From the NCBI RefSeq assembly GCF_901482605.1, contig NZ_LR590481.1:186001-250000 (forward strand): a stretch of DNA of 64,000 bases, in the 5' to 3' direction. Within the stretch, counting starts at the first letter, position 1, and each line of letters starts with the position of its first letter. The translations under genes were made by a program, and so were the position numbers. Origin of the DNA: Hathewaya histolytica (GTDB taxonomy: Bacteria; Bacillota; Clostridia; Clostridiales; Clostridiaceae). A model generated the notes under the pieces. The model ran no database searches. It was given only the letters and a program-made list of their open reading frames with translations, and was not told the origin of the DNA. Below are positions 9,168 to 18,370 of the stretch, in pieces.

Positions 9168-9527
9168 ATGAACTTTTACCGAGACGAAGATTTTGAGGTT
9201 ATGGATGACTACGGGTACGAGGACGAGGGGTATGAGCTAGATTATAATAGACAAATGAATATGCCACCTATGACTCAACCAGGAGGTGGATTTCCTAAGT
9301 CAGCGCCCCCTAAAAATGTACCACAAAAATCCATGCATACCGCTGGAAGAAGAAGTTTATGTGACTGTTTTAATAGATTTACTTACCTTTGGCTTAGAAA
9401 TGGAAGGGCATTTTGGATATGGCTTGTAGCCGTATATGATACTTATATAATATGTTATAGATGGAATGGAACAAGATGGGTATCAGCTCAAATAGATAAG
9501 AGAAGAATAGAACATTTTATTTGTTAA
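9168..9527 (+). CDS. Unrecognised 119-residue protein with Trp/Arg-rich C-terminal half
   Basis: Start ATG with AAGGAG. Residues 1-40 are acidic and tyrosine-rich (YGYEDEGYELDY), residues 40-58 are Met/Pro/Gly-rich, and residues 62-119 form a compact aromatic segment with CDCFNRFTYLWLRNGRAFWIW and a final RWVSAQIDKRRIEHFIC. The C-terminal half has seven or more Trp/Phe residues mixed with Arg, too polar for a clean membrane helix. I do not know its function; the composition resembles small spore-coat-type proteins but that is only a guess. Single gene between feo and a strong terminator. Confidence 0.75.
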   Translation: MNFYRDEDFEVMDDYGYEDEGYELDYNRQMNMPPMTQPGGGFPKSAPPKNVPQKSMHTAGRRSLCDCFNRFTYLWLRNGRAFWIWLVAVYDTYIICYRWNGTRWVSAQIDKRRIEHFIC

Positions 9528-9543
9528 TTAAAAAAAGATAGTA

Positions 9544-9580
9544 AAAAGATAGTATCAAGTTTGATACTATCTTTTATTTT
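9544..9580 (+). terminator. Rho-independent terminator
   Basis: Perfect 15-bp stem AAAAGATAGTATCAA / TTGATACTATCTTTT, then ATTTTTTTG. Ends the gene at 9168. Confidence 0.9.
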
Positions 9581-9722
9581 TTTGTTTAAAATTAGTACAT
9601 ATTTTTACTAACTATTAACATAAAGTTAAAACTTATTTAACAGTAAAAAAGGAAAGTGGAGCATTTTGAAGTAAATAAGAGTTAATTTTAATTAATAAGG
9701 AAAAAACATAAAAAATGAAATG

Positions 9723-9781
9723 TTGACTATTAGTCATTAAGTTGTATAATAATATTTGTTCTAAAAAATGACTACAAGTCA
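9723..9781 (+). promoter_or_regulatory. TetR-type promoter with two palindromic operators
   Basis: Promoter TTGACT (9723-9728), 16-base spacer, TATAAT (9745-9750). Palindrome 1, TGACTATTAGTCA (9724-9736), covers the -35 box. Palindrome 2, TGACTACAAGTCA (9769-9781), lies just after the expected start site. Both have the form TGACT-N3-AGTCA and their centres are 45 bp apart. The layout fits self-repression by the TetR protein encoded 69 bases downstream. The rest of the 322-bp gap after the terminator is A+T-rich with no gene. Confidence 0.75.
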
Positions 9782-9849
9782 ATATTGCATAAAAGTTTAT
9801 AAAAGTATTAAAATTCTTACTATTTGAAGAATTTTTGAAAGGTGATTAA

Positions 9850-10458
9850 ATGGAGATGTCAAAAAAAGTTACGGTAACACAAAAGAAGAAGAGGAAAGAG
9901 AGTGATCTTTTTCAAGCTGCCTATGAGCTTTTTGGAACGAAGGGTTTCAATGATACATCTATAGATGACATTGTAAAAAAGGCAGGGGTAGCTAAGGGTA
10001 CATTTTATCTTTATTTCAAAGATAAGTTTGATATTATAAACAGAATTGTTCTAAAAAAGAGCGCTTTAGTTATAAAAGAAGCAATGGAAAAAACTGATGA
10101 ACAAAATATTGAGGAGTTTGCTGAACAGATAATATACTTTACAGATTATATAATAGAGTATTTTAAAGAAAACAAGATACTATTGAAAATTATAAACAAA
10201 AACTTCTCATGGGGGATTTATAGAAGAGCTTTAACTGATACCAAGCAAAATGAGGAAATGGTTAAAGCTATCGGAATATACATGGAACACATGCAAAATA
10301 TGGGTATGACTGCTGATGAAGCTGAAAAAACCTTATTTATAATAATAGAACTTATAGGAACAGTTTCGTATTCCTCTATTATTTTAGGTGAGCCAGATAA
10401 TATCGACAGTATGAAACCTATACTATTTAACTCAATAAGAAAAATACTAAGTATATAA
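9850..10458 (+). CDS. TetR-family transcriptional regulator
   Basis: 202 residues. The N-terminal helix-turn-helix is clear (GTKGFNDTSIDDIVKKAGV then KGTFYLYFKDKFDII, about residues 29-65) and the C-terminal ligand-binding domain is helical. GAAAGGTG precedes the ATG; a second ATG two codons later is also possible. It is the first gene of an operon with the MMPL exporter (14-base gap) and the LxxG-repeat protein, so its likely job is to control them in response to a small ligand, probably a lipid or an amphiphilic compound moved by the exporter; the ligand is not known. Confidence 0.93.
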   Translation: MEMSKKVTVTQKKKRKESDLFQAAYELFGTKGFNDTSIDDIVKKAGVAKGTFYLYFKDKFDIINRIVLKKSALVIKEAMEKTDEQNIEEFAEQIIYFTDYIIEYFKENKILLKIINKNFSWGIYRRALTDTKQNEEMVKAIGIYMEHMQNMGMTADEAEKTLFIIIELIGTVSYSSIILGEPDNIDSMKPILFNSIRKILSI

Positions 10459-10472
10459 AGGAGTGACATTAT

Positions 10473-12566
10473 ATGAAAAGATTTGGAGAATTTATAGTAA
10501 AACGCAGAGTTTTAGTAATTTTAATCTCCTTGCTACTTTTAATTCCTTCAATTTTGGGATTTATAGGAACTAGAATAAATTATGATATTTTAAGTTACCT
10601 TCCACAGGAATTAGATACTATGAAGGGCCAAAAAATATTAGATGAAGAGTTCTCTAATGCAAGTACAGGAATGCTTATGGTTGAGAATATGCAGTCTAAA
10701 GATGTGGTAAAACTAAAGGAAGAAATAGAGAAGGTTAAGGGTGTAGAAAAAGCTATTTGGATAAGTGATGCGATGGATATCAGTGTTCCGAAGGAAATGC
10801 TTCCAGAAAAAATTAGAAATATGTTTTATAGCAAAGACACTACTCTTATTATGATAAAGTTTAAAGAAGGATCAGCATCAGTCAATACCTTTAATGCAGT
10901 AGATAGTATAAAAAAGATAACAGGGAAAAGAGCTTTCCTTGGAGGAATGTCAGCAATAATTCATGATACAAGACAACTTGCAGAAAAAGAAACGCCATTT
11001 TATGTATTAATAGCAGTAGCATTTGCAATTATAGTTTTAATGCTTACTATGGAATCAACAGTGGTTCCCTTTATATTCTTAGTGGGAATAGGGTTCCCAA
11101 TAGCATATAACTTAGGATCAAATTATTTCTTAGGAGAGATATCATATATAACTAAAGCACTGGCTGCTGTATTACAGCTAGGGGTAACCATGGACTACTC
11201 TATTTTCTTACTTCATAGATATGAGGAAGAAAAGTCAAAGAGGGAAAATAGAGAAGAGGCTATGGCAGAGGCTATTGCAAGTACATTTACATCTATTGCA
11301 GGAAGTTCTCTTACAACTATAGCCGGATTCTTAGCATTATGCACTATGAAACTTGGACTTGGAAAAGATATAGGAATAGTTATGGCAAAGGGTGTTGTAC
11401 TAGGAGTTTTATCTACAGTAACAACTTTACCAGCATTACTTATGTTCTTTGATAAAGCAATTCATAAGTACACACATAGAACTGTAATGCCAGGATTTAA
11501 AAAGGTTTCAAACTTTGTAGTAAAACACAATAAAGCACTTGCAGTTTTCTTTGTAGTGCTGTTCGTGCCATTTATATATGCTCAAAACAATACAGAGGTA
11601 TACTATAACTTAGATGAGGCATTACCTAAAGACTTAGACTCTATAGTAGCAACAAATAAGTTAAAAGAAGACTATAAAATGACAACAACACATTTTGTTA
11701 TAACTGATAAAAATATCGAGCCATATAAAGTTAAAGAAATGGTAGGAAAAATTGAAAATATAGACGGAATAGAAAATGTATTAAGTTATGATTCTGTAAT
11801 GGGGGCATCTATACCTGAGAATTTCATACCAGATGAGATTAAGGAAGTATCTAAAAAGGGCAATTATAGCTTAATGATGATAAATTCTAAATATAAAGCA
11901 GCAACAAAGGAAGAAAATGAACAAATTACTAAGCTAAATGATATTGTTAAATCTTATGATAAAGGTGCAGTGATAGCAGGTGAGGGTCCACTTACAAAAG
12001 ACCTAATTGACATAGCTGATAAGGACTTTAAGAGCGTTAACGTATCTTCAATATTAGCTATATTCATAATAGTATTATTAGTATTTTCATCTTTATCAAT
12101 ACCAGTAATTTTGGTACTAGCTATAGAACTTGCAATTTCTATTAACCTAGGACTTCCATACTTTACAGGTACAATAGTACCATTTGTTGCAAGTATAGTA
12201 ATTGGTACTATTCAATTAGGTGCAACAGTTGACTATGCAATTTTAATGACAAGTAGATTTAAAGAAGAGTTAAATAATGGACTTAATAAATACGAAGCTA
12301 TAAAAATAGCAATTGAAGAGAGTTCAAAATCCATAGTTACAAGTGCACTTACATTCTTTGGAGCAACTATAGGTGTTTATGCAGTATCAAAAATGGAACT
12401 TATAAAGAGTTTATGTTTACTAATGGCTAGAGGAGCTATTATAAGTATGTTCTCAATAATAATTATGTTACCTCCATTATTAATAATTTTTGAAAAAGTA
12501 ATTTCAAAAACCACAAGAAAGTGGAGAGATACATCTATGGAAAGTAATCAACAGTCATCACTATAG
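10473..12566 (+). CDS. MMPL/RND-family membrane transporter
   Basis: 697 residues with the two-fold RND layout: TM1 (about 12-32), a large outside loop, TM2-6 (about 175-345), then TM7, a second loop and TM8-12. Each half carries the MMPL signature with an Asp-Tyr pair in a membrane helix: TMDYSIFLLHRYEEE (D241, Y242) and TVDYAILMTSRF near residue 590. Proteins of this type are proton-driven exporters of lipids or lipophilic compounds in Gram-positive bacteria. AAAGGAG 9 bases before ATG. Followed after 24 bases by the secreted repeat protein, a pairing that suggests a shared envelope task. Confidence 0.92.
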   Translation: MKRFGEFIVKRRVLVILISLLLLIPSILGFIGTRINYDILSYLPQELDTMKGQKILDEEFSNASTGMLMVENMQSKDVVKLKEEIEKVKGVEKAIWISDAMDISVPKEMLPEKIRNMFYSKDTTLIMIKFKEGSASVNTFNAVDSIKKITGKRAFLGGMSAIIHDTRQLAEKETPFYVLIAVAFAIIVLMLTMESTVVPFIFLVGIGFPIAYNLGSNYFLGEISYITKALAAVLQLGVTMDYSIFLLHRYEEEKSKRENREEAMAEAIASTFTSIAGSSLTTIAGFLALCTMKLGLGKDIGIVMAKGVVLGVLSTVTTLPALLMFFDKAIHKYTHRTVMPGFKKVSNFVVKHNKALAVFFVVLFVPFIYAQNNTEVYYNLDEALPKDLDSIVATNKLKEDYKMTTTHFVITDKNIEPYKVKEMVGKIENIDGIENVLSYDSVMGASIPENFIPDEIKEVSKKGNYSLMMINSKYKAATKEENEQITKLNDIVKSYDKGAVIAGEGPLTKDLIDIADKDFKSVNVSSILAIFIIVLLVFSSLSIPVILVLAIELAISINLGLPYFTGTIVPFVASIVIGTIQLGATVDYAILMTSRFKEELNNGLNKYEAIKIAIEESSKSIVTSALTFFGATIGVYAVSKMELIKSLCLLMARGAIISMFSIIIMLPPLLIIFEKVISKTTRKWRDTSMESNQQSSL

Positions 12567-12590
12567 GAAAATAAGGGAGAGGTGTTAGAT

Positions 12591-14684
12591 ATGAATACAA
12601 TGTCAAAGAAGGTTGTAAGTTTAGTTGTTTTAGGAACAATGTTAGGTGGACAAGTTGTTTTTGCCACAACAACTACAAATAATTCAGGAGTAAAAAAAGA
12701 CGAATCAGTATTTGTAACTTTAACAGAAAAAGGTGAAGTTAAAGAACAAATAGTAAGTGATTGGATTCATTCAGATAAAACTAATACAGATATTAAAGAT
12801 AAATCAAACTTAAAAGATATAAAAAATGTAAAAGGTGAAGAGAAACCTGTAACTAATGGAGAAAACTTAACTTGGAAGTCAGATAAAAATGATATCTACT
12901 ATCAAGGAAAAACAGATAAACAATTACCAATCGAAGTGAAGGTTACTTATGAGTTTGACGGAAAAGAAGTTAGTCCTAAAGATATAGTAGGAAAAACAGG
13001 AAAACTAAAAATGAAACTTCAAGTAATTAATAAGGATGCTCACAAGGTAACTGTAAAAGGTAAGGAAAAAACAGTATACACACCATTTGCAGCAGCATCT
13101 GTAATAAATCTACCTTTAGAACACTTTACAAATGTAAAAGTGAATACAGGAGAAATTATATCAGAAGGAAATAATCAAATAGTAACTTTTATATCATTAC
13201 CAGGAATGAAAGAAAGTCTTGATATAAAAGAAGAAACATTAGATATAGATTTAAAAGATACTTTAGAACTTACTTGTGACACAAAGGACTTTGAAATGGG
13301 TTCAGTTATGGTTACAGCTACATCTAAATTACCAGAGCAATTAGACAAACTTAAAGAGGCAAAAGATTTAAATGAGTTAACTGACGGATTAAATAAAATG
13401 AAGGATGCAAGCAATAAGCTTGTAGATGGAACCTCTAAATTAGCTGATGGAGCAAAAACTATGGCAGACAAAGTTGGACTACTTAATTCAGCATATTCAG
13501 GACTAGATTCTGGAATAGGTACATTAAGTTCAGGTTCAAAAAAGCTATACGATGGGGCAGATAAATTATCAAACGGAACATCTATGTTAGCGAAAGAAGT
13601 TAACAATATTTCTATTCCAGATATGAGTGGAATGAAAAATCAAGTGGTTGCTTTGAAAAATGGAGTATCAGAGTTAGATGTAGGAGCAAATAAGCTTGCA
13701 AAAGGGATGCCAGCTCTACAAAAAGGTACTGAAGACTTGTTAGATGGTGCCAAAAGACTTAATGGTGGATTAGATAGCGTTTTACAAGTTTTAGATAAAT
13801 CATATAAGCTACAAGCAGGCCAAGAACAAGATATAGGGAAATTAGTTGAAGAAATTGCTCAAATGGAACAAATTATAGCTTCTATGCCAGATGGAAAACA
13901 AAAAGAGATGTTAAAGGGCGGACTTACAAAACAAAAAGACACATTACAACAAATTAAAATTAAAGGAATTGGTAAAACAAAAGCACTTGATGGATTGAAA
14001 TCTGTAATAACCGGGGAAGGCCTACCAAAGGATAAAAAAGGATTAAAACAAGGAACCAGAGAATTAGTAGTCGGACTTACTCAAATGAACGAACAAATTC
14101 CAGCAGCTGTTGAGGGAAGCAGACAATTAGCAGCAGGTACAGGTAAGCTAAAGGCTGAAATTAACAAAGGTATGGCTTCTTTAGATGAGAAATTAAAAGC
14201 TGTTGATCCAAGTAAAATAGTTAAATTAAAGGCAGCAACTAAACAATTAGATGCTGGAGCAAATGAACTTAAAAATGGAGTAGGTCAATTATCTTCAGGT
14301 TCTAGTAAGTTAAAAGAAGGCTCTACTAAAGTATCTAGTGGAATTTCAGCTTTAAAAGATGGAAGTGGCACTTTAGCTGAAAAGTCAGGTGAACTAAGGG
14401 ATGGAATGGCTAAATTTGATAATGAAGGCATAAAGAAAGTAGACGATAAACTTGGAAGCAAAGTAGGAGATATAGAGGAGCTAATAGACACTAAGAATGA
14501 AGTAATGAAGTTATCTGATAACTTTAAAACTTATACAGGTGTTGGAGAAGGTATGGAAGGATCAGTTAAATTTATAATGAAAACTGATGAAATAAAGAAA
14601 CCTAAGGTAGAAAAGAAAGAAGAAGTAAAGGAAGAAAAAGTAGGATTCTTTAAGAGAATAGTAAACCTATTTAAAGGAAAATAA
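12591..14684 (+). CDS. Secreted YhgE/Pip-like protein with LxxG heptad repeats
   Basis: 697 residues from the ATG at 12591, which has GGGAGAGG 8 bases upstream; the GTG three codons earlier lies within that site and is less likely. Signal peptide about 1-26 ending QVVFA. Residues 30-230 form a globular region. Residues about 255-640 contain many seven-residue units of the type L-x-x-G-x-x-x (for example KLVDGTSKLADGAKTMADK, GVGQLSSGSSKLKEGSTK), a pattern known from YhgE/Pip phage-infection-type proteins. The C-terminus is Lys/Glu rich and ends in an amphipathic GFFKRIVNLFKGK. Unlike full YhgE there is no C-terminal set of membrane segments. Probably an extracytoplasmic partner of the MMPL exporter. 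Confidence 0.85.
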   Translation: MNTMSKKVVSLVVLGTMLGGQVVFATTTTNNSGVKKDESVFVTLTEKGEVKEQIVSDWIHSDKTNTDIKDKSNLKDIKNVKGEEKPVTNGENLTWKSDKNDIYYQGKTDKQLPIEVKVTYEFDGKEVSPKDIVGKTGKLKMKLQVINKDAHKVTVKGKEKTVYTPFAAASVINLPLEHFTNVKVNTGEIISEGNNQIVTFISLPGMKESLDIKEETLDIDLKDTLELTCDTKDFEMGSVMVTATSKLPEQLDKLKEAKDLNELTDGLNKMKDASNKLVDGTSKLADGAKTMADKVGLLNSAYSGLDSGIGTLSSGSKKLYDGADKLSNGTSMLAKEVNNISIPDMSGMKNQVVALKNGVSELDVGANKLAKGMPALQKGTEDLLDGAKRLNGGLDSVLQVLDKSYKLQAGQEQDIGKLVEEIAQMEQIIASMPDGKQKEMLKGGLTKQKDTLQQIKIKGIGKTKALDGLKSVITGEGLPKDKKGLKQGTRELVVGLTQMNEQIPAAVEGSRQLAAGTGKLKAEINKGMASLDEKLKAVDPSKIVKLKAATKQLDAGANELKNGVGQLSSGSSKLKEGSTKVSSGISALKDGSGTLAEKSGELRDGMAKFDNEGIKKVDDKLGSKVGDIEELIDTKNEVMKLSDNFKTYTGVGEGMEGSVKFIMKTDEIKKPKVEKKEEVKEEKVGFFKRIVNLFKGK

Positions 14685-15016
14685 ATTAAGACTTAATTAA
14701 AGTAATTCTAAAAGGTTTAAAGTATAGCTTATAAAAATTATAGCATTTGATAATTAAGGATATATATATTCTTAGTGTCAAATGCTATTTTTATAATATA
14801 TAGGTTAAGTGGTTCTTTTTAGGATGCTATATATAATAGATGAAAATTATTAACTATTAATTTTGTATAAGAAATTCAATGGCTTTTAGGTTTTTACAAA
14901 GGTATGTCCTATTATTATACATTTATCCTTTTATATGATAGAATAATTTACTATGAGAAATTCATTAATATAGAATAACTATTTATTATACATATTTAAA
15001 TTGGAGAGGATTTAAT
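14685..15016 (+). terminator. Intergenic region with terminator of the TetR-MMPL operon
   Basis: The hairpin ATAGCATTTGA (14740-14750) / TCAAATGCTAT (14777-14787) encloses a smaller TAAG/CTTA stem and is followed by TTTTATAAT, a good terminator. The remaining 220 bases before trmN are A+T-rich; I see no gene there. GGAGAGG precedes the next ATG. Confidence 0.8.
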
Positions 15017-15766
15017 ATGGAATTTATAAGAGAAGATGAAACTTTAGAGGATTTACAATTAAAGGGATTAAAACTTATTCAAAAGAAAGATGGTTTTAGA
15101 TTTGGAGTAGATGCAGTGTTACTTGCAAACTTTGCAAGAGTTAAAAGGAATGCTAAAGTAATTGATTTGTGTTCAGGTACAGGAATAGTTCCCTTTATTT
15201 TAGCTGGAAAGACAGAGGCGGAGAAAATAACAGGAATTGAAATACAGGAAGATATGGTAGACATGGCTTTGCGTACAGTAAAGTTAAATGAGTTAGAACA
15301 TAGAGTGGATTTTAGAAACATAGATCTAAAGGATAATAAGCTTATAAAGTCATTAGATAAGGTAGATGTAATTACAGTCAATCCACCATATAAGTTGAAT
15401 AATTCGGGTATATTAAACCCTACAGATAAAATGGCTATTGCAAGACATGAGGTATGTTGTACTCTTGAAGATGTAATCAAGACTTCTAGGGTATTACTTA
15501 AGGATAATGGAAGGTTTTTTATGGTTCATAGACCAGAGAGATTAGTTGATATTTTAAGTTTAATGAGAGATTATAAATTAGAACCTAAGAGAATTAGAAT
15601 GGTTCATCCGTCAGTTAATAAAGCACCTAATATAGTTCTCATAGAGGGACAAAGGGACGGAGGAAGATTTTTTAAGTGGGAAGACCCGTTATATGTTCAC
15701 AATATAGATGGAAGTTATACAGAGGAGATTATAAATATATACAATTCTCATAGAGAGGAGAAATAA
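15017..15766 (+). CDS. trmN: tRNA1(Val) adenine-N6-methyltransferase-like protein (YabB/TrmN6)
   Basis: 249 residues. Class I SAM-dependent methyltransferase: motif I VIDLCSGTGIVPF (48-60), acidic GIEIQ (73-77) and the N6-adenine or amide methyltransferase motif NPPY (122-125). This matches the YabB/TrmN6 group, which methylates adenine 37 of tRNA1(Val) in enterobacteria; the exact substrate in Firmicutes is not certain. Only two bases separate it from rsmI, so they are cotranscribed, as in B. subtilis yabB-yazA-yabC; no yazA (GIY-YIG) gene lies between them here. Confidence 0.88.
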   Translation: MEFIREDETLEDLQLKGLKLIQKKDGFRFGVDAVLLANFARVKRNAKVIDLCSGTGIVPFILAGKTEAEKITGIEIQEDMVDMALRTVKLNELEHRVDFRNIDLKDNKLIKSLDKVDVITVNPPYKLNNSGILNPTDKMAIARHEVCCTLEDVIKTSRVLLKDNGRFFMVHRPERLVDILSLMRDYKLEPKRIRMVHPSVNKAPNIVLIEGQRDGGRFFKWEDPLYVHNIDGSYTEEIINIYNSHREEK

Positions 15767-15768
15767 AA

Positions 15769-16608
15769 ATGTCAAAGCTTTATTTAGTGCCGACACCAAT
15801 CGGAAATTTAAAGGATATAACCTTAAGAGCCTTAGAAGTACTTAATGAGGTAGATTATGTAGCTAGTGAGGATACAAGAGTTAGTTTAAAACTTTTAAAT
15901 CATTTTAATATAAAAAAGTCTTTAATAAGTTATCATAAACATAATGAGCAAGGCAAAAGTGAGGATTTGATATCTATATTAAAGAACGGAAAAAGTGTGG
16001 CTATAATAACTGATGCTGGTACTCCTGGGATTTCAGATCCAGGAAGTGTGGTAGTTCAAAAATGTATAGAAGAAGATATTTCTTTTGAAGTGCTCCCAGG
16101 TGCAACAGCGATAACTACAGCATTAGTATACTCTGGATTAGACACTACAAGCTTTTTATTTAAAGGATTCCTTCCAAGAGAAAATAAGGACAGAAAACCT
16201 GTACTAGAAGACATTAAAAATAGAACAGAGACTCTAATTTTTTATGAAGCACCACATAGATTAAGAAGTACCTTAGAAGCACTATATGAGGGGTTGGGTA
16301 ATAGGAATATATCTCTTTGTAGGGAACTTACAAAGTTACATGAAGAAATATTGAGATTTTCCTTAGAAGAAGCTATAAACTATTATGATGATATAAATCC
16401 AAGAGGAGAGTATGTACTAGTTGTAAGTGGTAAAAGTTTAGAGGAAATAAGGAAAGAGGAAATATCTAAATGGGAAGATTTAAGTATAGAAGACCATATT
16501 AGAAAATATATAGAGGATGGACTTAGTAAGAAAGAAGCAGTTAAAAAAGTTGCAAAAGAACGAGGTATACCAAAAGGAGAAGTTTATAAATATTCAATAG
16601 ATATATAA
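15769..16608 (+). CDS. rsmI: 16S rRNA 2'-O-ribose C1402 methyltransferase RsmI
   Basis: 279 residues, normal length. The N-terminal tetrapyrrole-methylase-like fold starts with LYLVPTPIGNLKDITLRAL, and contains SEDTR, DAGTPGISDPG and the LPGATAITTAL SAM-binding stretch. The C-terminal ~50 residues form the RsmI helix-turn-helix-like segment (GLSKKEAVKKVAKERGIPKGEVY). RsmI methylates the 2'-OH of C1402 of 16S rRNA in the decoding centre. AGAGGAG lies 6 bases before ATG. Second gene of the trmN-rsmI unit. Confidence 0.95.
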   Translation: MSKLYLVPTPIGNLKDITLRALEVLNEVDYVASEDTRVSLKLLNHFNIKKSLISYHKHNEQGKSEDLISILKNGKSVAIITDAGTPGISDPGSVVVQKCIEEDISFEVLPGATAITTALVYSGLDTTSFLFKGFLPRENKDRKPVLEDIKNRTETLIFYEAPHRLRSTLEALYEGLGNRNISLCRELTKLHEEILRFSLEEAINYYDDINPRGEYVLVVSGKSLEEIRKEEISKWEDLSIEDHIRKYIEDGLSKKEAVKKVAKERGIPKGEVYKYSIDI

Positions 16609-16726
16609 GTGATTAACAATTAAATCTAGTCAAGTATAAGGCGTTTATACGACTCTTAAGTATTTAAATAATTTAACAGTGTAGCTTATTTAATACAAAA
16701 CCTATATATTTATTTGCAAGAAGTAG

Positions 16727-16755
16727 TTACAACAAGCATGCAAACATTGTATAAT
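16727..16755 (+). promoter_or_regulatory. Promoter of first NlpC/P60 gene
   Basis: TTACAA (16727-16732), 17-base spacer, TATAAT (16750-16755), followed by TAATTTA. The same -35, spacing, -10 and trailing bases occur at 18218-18246 before the second paralogue. Predicted leader of about 70 bases. Confidence 0.65.
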
Positions 16756-16833
16756 TAATTTATTATATAAATAAGTAAAACATAGACTAATAGGGTATTA
16801 AAGGAAGTTAATGTTTCTTTAAGGGGGATTAGA

Positions 16834-18075
16834 TTGAATAAGAAGATAAGAGTATTAATACTTACAGGTATATTAATTACTTCATTAAGTTTAAAAGTAT
16901 TGGCAGACCCATATGCTCCAGATACGCCAGATATTCCAGCTGGAGAGGTGCAATCTACTAACATAGACAATGAGCAAAACAAAATAAATAATAATAAAAT
17001 TCAAATAGAAAAAAATAAGATTGAATATGAGAAAGCTATAAAAGAAATAAATGATGTAGAAACAAGGATTCAGAAGTTAGACAGAGAAATCGAAAATATG
17101 ATGATAAAAATACAAGATGCTAATAAGAGGATAGATAGTACAAATGAAAAGATCACTCTAGCACAGTTAGAATTAAGTAAAGCAGAAGATGAGATGAAAA
17201 GGGAGAAATCTCTATTCAACAAAAGAGCTAAAAATCTATATATGAATGGTAAGGATAATTATATAGAGATTGTATTGGATTCCAAAGGACTACATGATTT
17301 TATTTCAAGAATAGAAAATTTAAGAGCCATTGTTGAGTACGATAGAGAAATAACAGCACAAATAAAAGAAAAAAAGGCTAAAATAAATCAGAGAAAAGAA
17401 GATTTAGAAATTAAGCGAAAGGAAAGCATAACTTTAAAGAATGATCTTCAGAAAGATCTAGATATATTAAATACTGCCAAGGCAGAACAAGAACCATTGA
17501 TTAAAAAGGCTGAAGAGAAAAAGAAGCAATATGAGAATATAATTAATACATATGAATCAGAAATAAAAAAGAGTAAAGCACAAATAGATATGCTTATGAG
17601 AAATTCTAGAGGGGGGGCTGCTTTAGATGTCCAATATGAGGTGCCCAAATCTGGACCTGCTGCAGAGCGTGCTATAGCAGTAGCTAGACAATTTATTGGA
17701 TCGTGGTATGTTTGGGGAGGTGCAAGACCTCAACAAAAGGATACCAGTGGTAAGTGGATGGTTCCTAAATTTAGAGGAGATCAATCCTATGGAGGATTTG
17801 ATTGTTCAGGGTTAGTTCAATTTGCATATGGGCAAGTTGGTATAAATTTAAGTAGAACTACATTTACTCAAATAAATGAAGGGATGCCTGTGGGAAAATC
17901 ACAGTTACAACCAGGAGACTTAGTTTTCTTTGGAAATATATCTGCACCACATCATATAGGTATATACATAGGAAATGGAGAGTATCTACATGCACCACAA
18001 ACAGGAGACAGAATCAAAATCTCTAATTTATGGAGTAGAGGAGATTTTTGTGCAGCTAGAAGGGTAGCATATTAA
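16834..18075 (+). CDS. Secreted coiled-coil NlpC/P60 peptidoglycan endopeptidase (copy 1)
   Basis: 413 residues from a TTG start behind AAGGGGGATTAG. Signal peptide about 1-24 (ends VLADP), long coiled coil about 45-260 (PcsB/CwlO-like), short Gly/Ala linker, and a C-terminal NlpC/P60 domain about 285-413. Catalytic residues are C324 (GFDCSGL), H374 (APHHIG) and H386 (LHAP). Such enzymes cut the D-gamma-glutamyl-diaminopimelate bond and in other bacteria are controlled by FtsEX through the coiled coil; that link is inference here. A ~22-residue insertion after VWGGA precedes the catalytic Cys and is shared with copy 2 but not copy 3. First of three tandem paralogues, each with its own promoter and terminator. 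Confidence 0.92.
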   Translation: MNKKIRVLILTGILITSLSLKVLADPYAPDTPDIPAGEVQSTNIDNEQNKINNNKIQIEKNKIEYEKAIKEINDVETRIQKLDREIENMMIKIQDANKRIDSTNEKITLAQLELSKAEDEMKREKSLFNKRAKNLYMNGKDNYIEIVLDSKGLHDFISRIENLRAIVEYDREITAQIKEKKAKINQRKEDLEIKRKESITLKNDLQKDLDILNTAKAEQEPLIKKAEEKKKQYENIINTYESEIKKSKAQIDMLMRNSRGGAALDVQYEVPKSGPAAERAIAVARQFIGSWYVWGGARPQQKDTSGKWMVPKFRGDQSYGGFDCSGLVQFAYGQVGINLSRTTFTQINEGMPVGKSQLQPGDLVFFGNISAPHHIGIYIGNGEYLHAPQTGDRIKISNLWSRGDFCAARRVAY

Positions 18076-18100
18076 ACCGTAAAAGTATATATAAACATAT

Positions 18101-18160
18101 AAACTCAGAAAACTTATTTATAATCATGTTTCTCATGATTTTTATAAGACTGAGTTTTTA
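18101..18160 (+). terminator. Terminator of NlpC/P60 copy 1
   Basis: Long hairpin: outer stem AAACTCAG/CTGAGTTT, inner stem ATCATG/CATGAT with CTTAT/ATAAG between, followed by TTATTTTG. Confidence 0.9.
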
Positions 18161-18217
18161 TTTTGTGGTTTATAGCTAGGTAAATTTAGATTGCAGAGGG
18201 AAATTTATCAACATGAC

Positions 18218-18246
18218 TTACAAAAAATTGAAAAATGTTGTATAAT
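18218..18246 (+). promoter_or_regulatory. Promoter of second NlpC/P60 gene
   Basis: TTACAA (18218-18223), 17-base spacer ending GTTG, TATAAT (18241-18246) then TAATTTA. Matches the promoter of copy 1 base for base in both boxes and in the seven bases after -10, while the spacers differ. Confidence 0.65.
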
Positions 18247-18370
18247 TAATTTAAGCATATATTAAATGGAATTAAAATTATAGAAAATTTAACACATTAG
18301 GATATTATTTTTACAAAATAAATGCTATAATATATTTGAATGACATCAATAAAATATAGGAGGGGTTAGG

